A stretch of DNA of 16,892 bases from Candidatus Omnitrophota bacterium (lineage in GTDB: Bacteria; Omnitrophota; Gorgyraeia; JABMRG01): contig JABMRG010000172.1 of assembly GCA_013202935.1 (NCBI GenBank), positions 1 through 16,892 on the forward strand, written 5' to 3'. Position 1 is the stretch's first letter; each line of letters begins with the position of its first letter. The notes below the pieces were generated by a model. It was not told where the DNA came from. It ran no database searches and was given only the letters and a program-made list of their open reading frames with translations. The position numbers and the translations under genes were made by a program. Shown one piece after another: positions 15,166 to 16,892 of the stretch.

Positions 15166-15662
15166 TCAGTTCTAGCGATATATGTAGCTACCTCGCAAAG
15201 GGAAGAGAGCCTGCCATTGCCATCGCTATCTTCACCACCGTCCAAGACACCGTTTAAGTTCTGGTCTTCTCCTAAAACGCGGTTTGATTTTTCCTCGTAG
15301 CATACTACTATTATTACCTGTTTGATATCATTTACAGTTGGGTGATTCTGCACATAACAGGCCAAGCTTGTCCTGGGAGGCACATTAGGGGGAAGTTGGG
15401 AATATGTATTTAATGTTGCAAAATTAGCACTTCGAACATTATCTTCCAATTCCTGCCGTGCGACATTGGTCATACGCGTGATATTTCCGGCAGAATCGGT
15501 AAATGTTGCGCAGGATATGAATAGGCTTACAATACCACACGCAGCGATAACAAATATGGCAATAGCAATAGTAAGCTCAACAAGGGTAAGCCCTGCAAAA
15601 AAAATTCTTCTTCTGGAGCTTTTATACAGGTGTATCACCTGGGCCTGCCCTTCCCCCTTCAT
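15162..15662 (-). CDS. Minor type IV pilin, PilV/GspI-like
   Basis: A 166-residue prepilin from the ATG at 15660-15662. The leader is about 24 residues ending RRRIFFAG, then LTLVELTIAIAIFVIAACGIV: Gly at -1, Glu at mature position 5. The soluble part has TNVARQELEDNVRSANFATL, typical of PilV/GspI. Near the C terminus a 12-residue segment D133 to E144 (DQNLNGVLDGGE) has the exact ligand spacing of an EF-hand loop, followed by DSDGNG. The start was chosen because GGAAGGA (15672-15678) is 9 bases upstream. A GTG at 15636-15638 after a GGGGGAAGGG run is an alternative giving a 16-residue leader. The frame overlaps the previous pilin gene by 41 bases under the chosen start. Confidence 0.83.
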   Translation of the reverse strand: MKGEGQAQVIHLYKSSRRRIFFAGLTLVELTIAIAIFVIAACGIVSLFISCATFTDSAGNITRMTNVARQELEDNVRSANFATLNTYSQLPPNVPPRTSLACYVQNHPTVNDIKQVIIVVCYEEKSNRVLGEDQNLNGVLDGGEDSDGNGRLSSLCEVATYIARTE

Positions 15663-16062
15663 TGGCAGTAATCCTTCCCGTCTCATCAGTATAAAAGAAT
15701 CTATTGCCTGTCCTTCCGGGAGCCTGAGGTTCTGCAAAGAGGGTAAAGGTTACAGCACTTGTCCTGGTATAAATAAATCGATATCCTGACTTTAGCCCGC
15801 TGGCTAATGTAACATCTATGTATGAGGGGCCTGTTGGCCCAGCTGCGCCTAATAGTTGTAAATTGGGAGGATACAGGTTGGGCGTAGTCATGGCATAATA
15901 GCTCTGGCATGCGGATCCTATGGTCTTGGAGTTGGCGATCGCAACTGTCTCGTTTGTAGTCATTCGGTTACGTAACATAAGAGATACAGCCAATGCTGCC
16001 AAAAGGCCTATTAAACTTACGACAACCATAATCTCTACTAGTGTAAAAGCTCTTTTCTTCAT
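15622..16062 (-). CDS. Second type IV pilin-like protein, first gene of the assembly operon
   Basis: A 146-residue prepilin with a very short leader (MKKRA) before FTLVEIMVVVSLIGLLAALAV; the residue before the cut is Ala, not Gly, and Glu at mature position 5 is present. The C-terminal part follows the same plan as the pilin at 16299: LLGAAGPTGPSYID (71-84), ASGLKSGYRF (87-96), GRTGNRFFYTDETGRI (116-131), so the two are paralogues. It could be a minor pilin or a GspH-like starter. It lacks the strong ribosome binding site of its paralogue. Its promoter lies so close that the mRNA would be nearly leaderless. The end overlaps the PilV-like gene. Confidence 0.88.
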   Translation of the reverse strand: MKKRAFTLVEIMVVVSLIGLLAALAVSLMLRNRMTTNETVAIANSKTIGSACQSYYAMTTPNLYPPNLQLLGAAGPTGPSYIDVTLASGLKSGYRFIYTRTSAVTFTLFAEPQAPGRTGNRFFYTDETGRITANEGGRAGPGDTPV

Positions 16063-16072
16063 ATTATATATA

Positions 16073-16101
16073 AGTGTAATTTATATTGAAGGAAATGTCA
16101 A
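16073..16101 (-). promoter_or_regulatory. Sigma-70-type promoter for the pilus assembly operon
   Basis: On the minus strand a perfect TTGACA (16096-16101) is followed after 17 bases by TACACT (16073-16078). The start codon at 16060-16062 begins only 10 bases after the -10 box, which puts the predicted transcription start about 3-4 bases before the ATG. No Shine-Dalgarno sequence is present. Confidence 0.75.
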
Positions 16102-16195
16102 TCCAAAAATAACATTATTCTCAATATATATATAAAGTGAGTTTATTAGAAAAAGAAACCAAACACCCACCATGAACTTCTTTCCTGACTGGTTC

Positions 16196-16233
16196 CTTGC
16201 AGTATCTGAGTTTATACTTTCCTATACTGCAAG
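16196..16233. other. Perfect 10-bp inverted repeat between the two pilin genes
   Basis: CTTGCAGTAT (16196-16205) and ATACTGCAAG (16224-16233) are exact reverse complements around an 18-base centre. On the minus strand it begins just after the terminator stem and lies about 95 bases upstream of the second-pilin -35 box. It could be an operator, a backup hairpin, or part of a small RNA. Confidence 0.6.
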
Positions 16234-16234
16234 A

Positions 16235-16266
16235 AAGGCCCCTGTCTCTTTCGAAGCAGGGGCCTT
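16235..16266 (-). terminator. Intrinsic terminator after the major pilin gene
   Basis: On the minus strand AAGGCCCCTG, a 12-base loop, then CAGGGGCCTT form a perfect 10-bp GC-rich stem, followed by a short T-rich tract (TCTT). It lies 32 bases after the stop of the pilin at 16299 and separates that monocistronic unit from the assembly operon. Confidence 0.85.
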
Positions 16267-16298
16267 ATTCACTATGGCCTGATTAAGATGTTGAAATC

Positions 16299-16733
16299 TT
16301 ATTCTATAGCCCTTCCGTTTGTAACGTCAAAGATAACGCCTGTCTGGTCTACTCTAAATACCCTGGTTCCAGTCTGACCAACAACCGAAGGTGTTGCTGT
16401 TATTTGATAGAGGTTAAGTCCAGGGGCAACTGTCATTACGAAGCCGTAACCCTGTTTTGTACCTGCAGCTAATACCCCATCAATATATGCGGGGGTAGCA
16501 GCACCAAGCAGTGCCATAGTTCCATATGTTGGCGGGTTCTGAGCTGCCCTGTATGACTCCTCTGCCGTGCTAAGAGTTCTCAATGATGATATAGCAGCAG
16601 CCTCATTGGCGTTATGTCTTGCCCTAAGTAGGTTAGGAATGGCTATCGCAGCTAATAAAGCTATAATTGCTACAACTATCATGATTTCAACAAGCGTAAA
16701 GCCCTTTTTACCTAACATTTTGCGTATCTTCAT
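16299..16733 (-). CDS. Major type IV pilin (PilA/GspG-like)
   Basis: A 144-residue prepilin from the ATG at 16731-16733: leader MKIRKMLGKKG, then FTLVEIMIVVAIIALLAAIAIPNLL with Glu at mature position 5 and the conserved Pro near position 22. Next come RARHNANEAAAISSLRTLSTAEESYRA, LLGAATPAYIDGVLAAGTKQGYGF and a C-terminal GTRVFRVDQTGVI segment. This is the small pilin type widespread in candidate phyla and deep-branching bacteria. The start is set by GGAGGT (16741-16746) 7 bases upstream; the open frame reaches a GTG at 16742 that overlaps this site and is rejected. Its own leader, a strong ribosome binding site and a terminator suggest high expression, as expected for the main fibre subunit. 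Confidence 0.93.
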   Translation of the reverse strand: MKIRKMLGKKGFTLVEIMIVVAIIALLAAIAIPNLLRARHNANEAAAISSLRTLSTAEESYRAAQNPPTYGTMALLGAATPAYIDGVLAAGTKQGYGFVMTVAPGLNLYQITATPSVVGQTGTRVFRVDQTGVIFDVTNGRAIE

Positions 16734-16786
16734 TTTTCTCACCTCCTTTCAAAGAACATTTACGGGCGCTTTGCCCCTCTATTTCA

Positions 16787-16815
16787 AGTATACCCATCAC
16801 CAGGTTTAAATGCAA
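16787..16815 (-). promoter_or_regulatory. Candidate promoter of the major pilin gene
   Basis: TATACT (16787-16792) is a good -10 box. The best -35 at 17 bases, TTGCAT (16810-16815), matches consensus in only three positions, so an activator may be needed. Predicted start is near 16780, giving a leader of about 47 bases with a small GGGC/GCCC hairpin (16764-16776). Confidence 0.5.
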
Positions 16816-16843
16816 ACTTTTGGAGACACTTTTAGAAACCGTA

Positions 16844-16888
16844 TAATTACTCAGTTATTCATTTAATTTGTTTGAGTAAATTATTTAC
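16844..16888. promoter_or_regulatory. Overlapping palindromes upstream of the major pilin promoter
   Basis: TAATTACTCA (16844-16853) pairs with TGAGTAAATTA (16873-16883) with a one-base bulge. It overlaps the perfect palindrome GTAAATTATTTAC (16876-16888). The pair lies about 30-75 bases upstream of the -35 box, a usual place for activator sites. No gene is visible in 16734-16892; the upstream neighbour is outside the window. Confidence 0.35.
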
Positions 16889-16892
16889 GGTG

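Noticed and set aside
15162..15737. 191-residue version of the PilV-like protein
   Set aside because: It would overlap the previous pilin gene by 116 bases and give a 49-residue leader; the ATG at 15662 has a proper ribosome binding site.
16299..16742. GTG start at 16742 for the major pilin
   Set aside because: The GTG lies within the Shine-Dalgarno region GGAGGTGAG that serves the ATG at 16733.
16764..16777. Cyclic-di-GMP riboswitch in the pilin leader (GCAAAGC-like segment)
   Set aside because: The leader is only about 47 bases and lacks the rest of the GEMM consensus; only a 4-bp hairpin can form.
16787..16892. Sigma-54 promoter for the major pilin
   Set aside because: A TTGCA is present near 16811-16815, but there is no GG element at the required distance upstream.

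Overview
The window is a fully packed, single-direction stretch of a bacterial chromosome: every gene I can support lies on the minus strand, so transcription runs from high to low coordinates. GC content is modest. The gene set (RNase E/G, L21, L27, Obg, ProB, ProA, NadD) is ordinary bacterial housekeeping. The pilins and pilus-assembly proteins resemble those of uncultured candidate phyla, and Omnitrophota (former OP3) is my best guess. That placement is an inference from gene style and order; there is no rRNA here to confirm it. No stretch longer than 300 bases lacks a gene. The largest gaps are 16063-16298, 16734-16892 and 6101-6250, and each is described.

Region 1 (16892 down to 8124) is a type IV pilus / type II secretion-like assembly locus. 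It opens with a major pilin gene that has its own leader, a strong ribosome binding site and an intrinsic terminator. A second promoter then drives a compact operon: a second pilin, two minor pilins (PilV/GspI-like and PilW/GspJ-like), a large PilX/GspK-like protein with bactofilin-like stretches, an unnamed small two-helix membrane protein, and then pilM, pilN, pilO, pilP and a short PilQ-type secretin. PilM-PilN-PilO-PilP form the inner-membrane alignment platform and the secretin is the outer-membrane pore. The motor ATPases, the platform protein PilC and the prepilin peptidase are not in the window.

Region 2 (8127 down to 6251) links the pilus operon to RNA metabolism: a shortened DUF2344 (TIGR03936-like) protein overlaps the secretin stop codon, and an RNase E/G follows. 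In many bacteria DUF2344 sits beside a B12-binding radical SAM protein, then rng, rplU and rpmA. Here the radical SAM gene is absent and the pilus operon occupies its place.

Region 3 (6250 down to 1) begins with a clear sigma-70-type promoter for rplU. It continues through rpmA, obgE, proB, proA and nadD (ribosome assembly, proline synthesis, NAD synthesis) and ends with corA and a CNNM/CorC-family gene that runs off the window edge. Gaps of 3-12 bases and ATGA overlaps indicate one operon. The most unusual features are the unnamed gene whose N-terminal coding sequence is made of a short tandem DNA repeat, the PilX-like protein with bactofilin-like segments, EF-hand-like loops in minor pilins, and a near-leaderless promoter for the second pilin.
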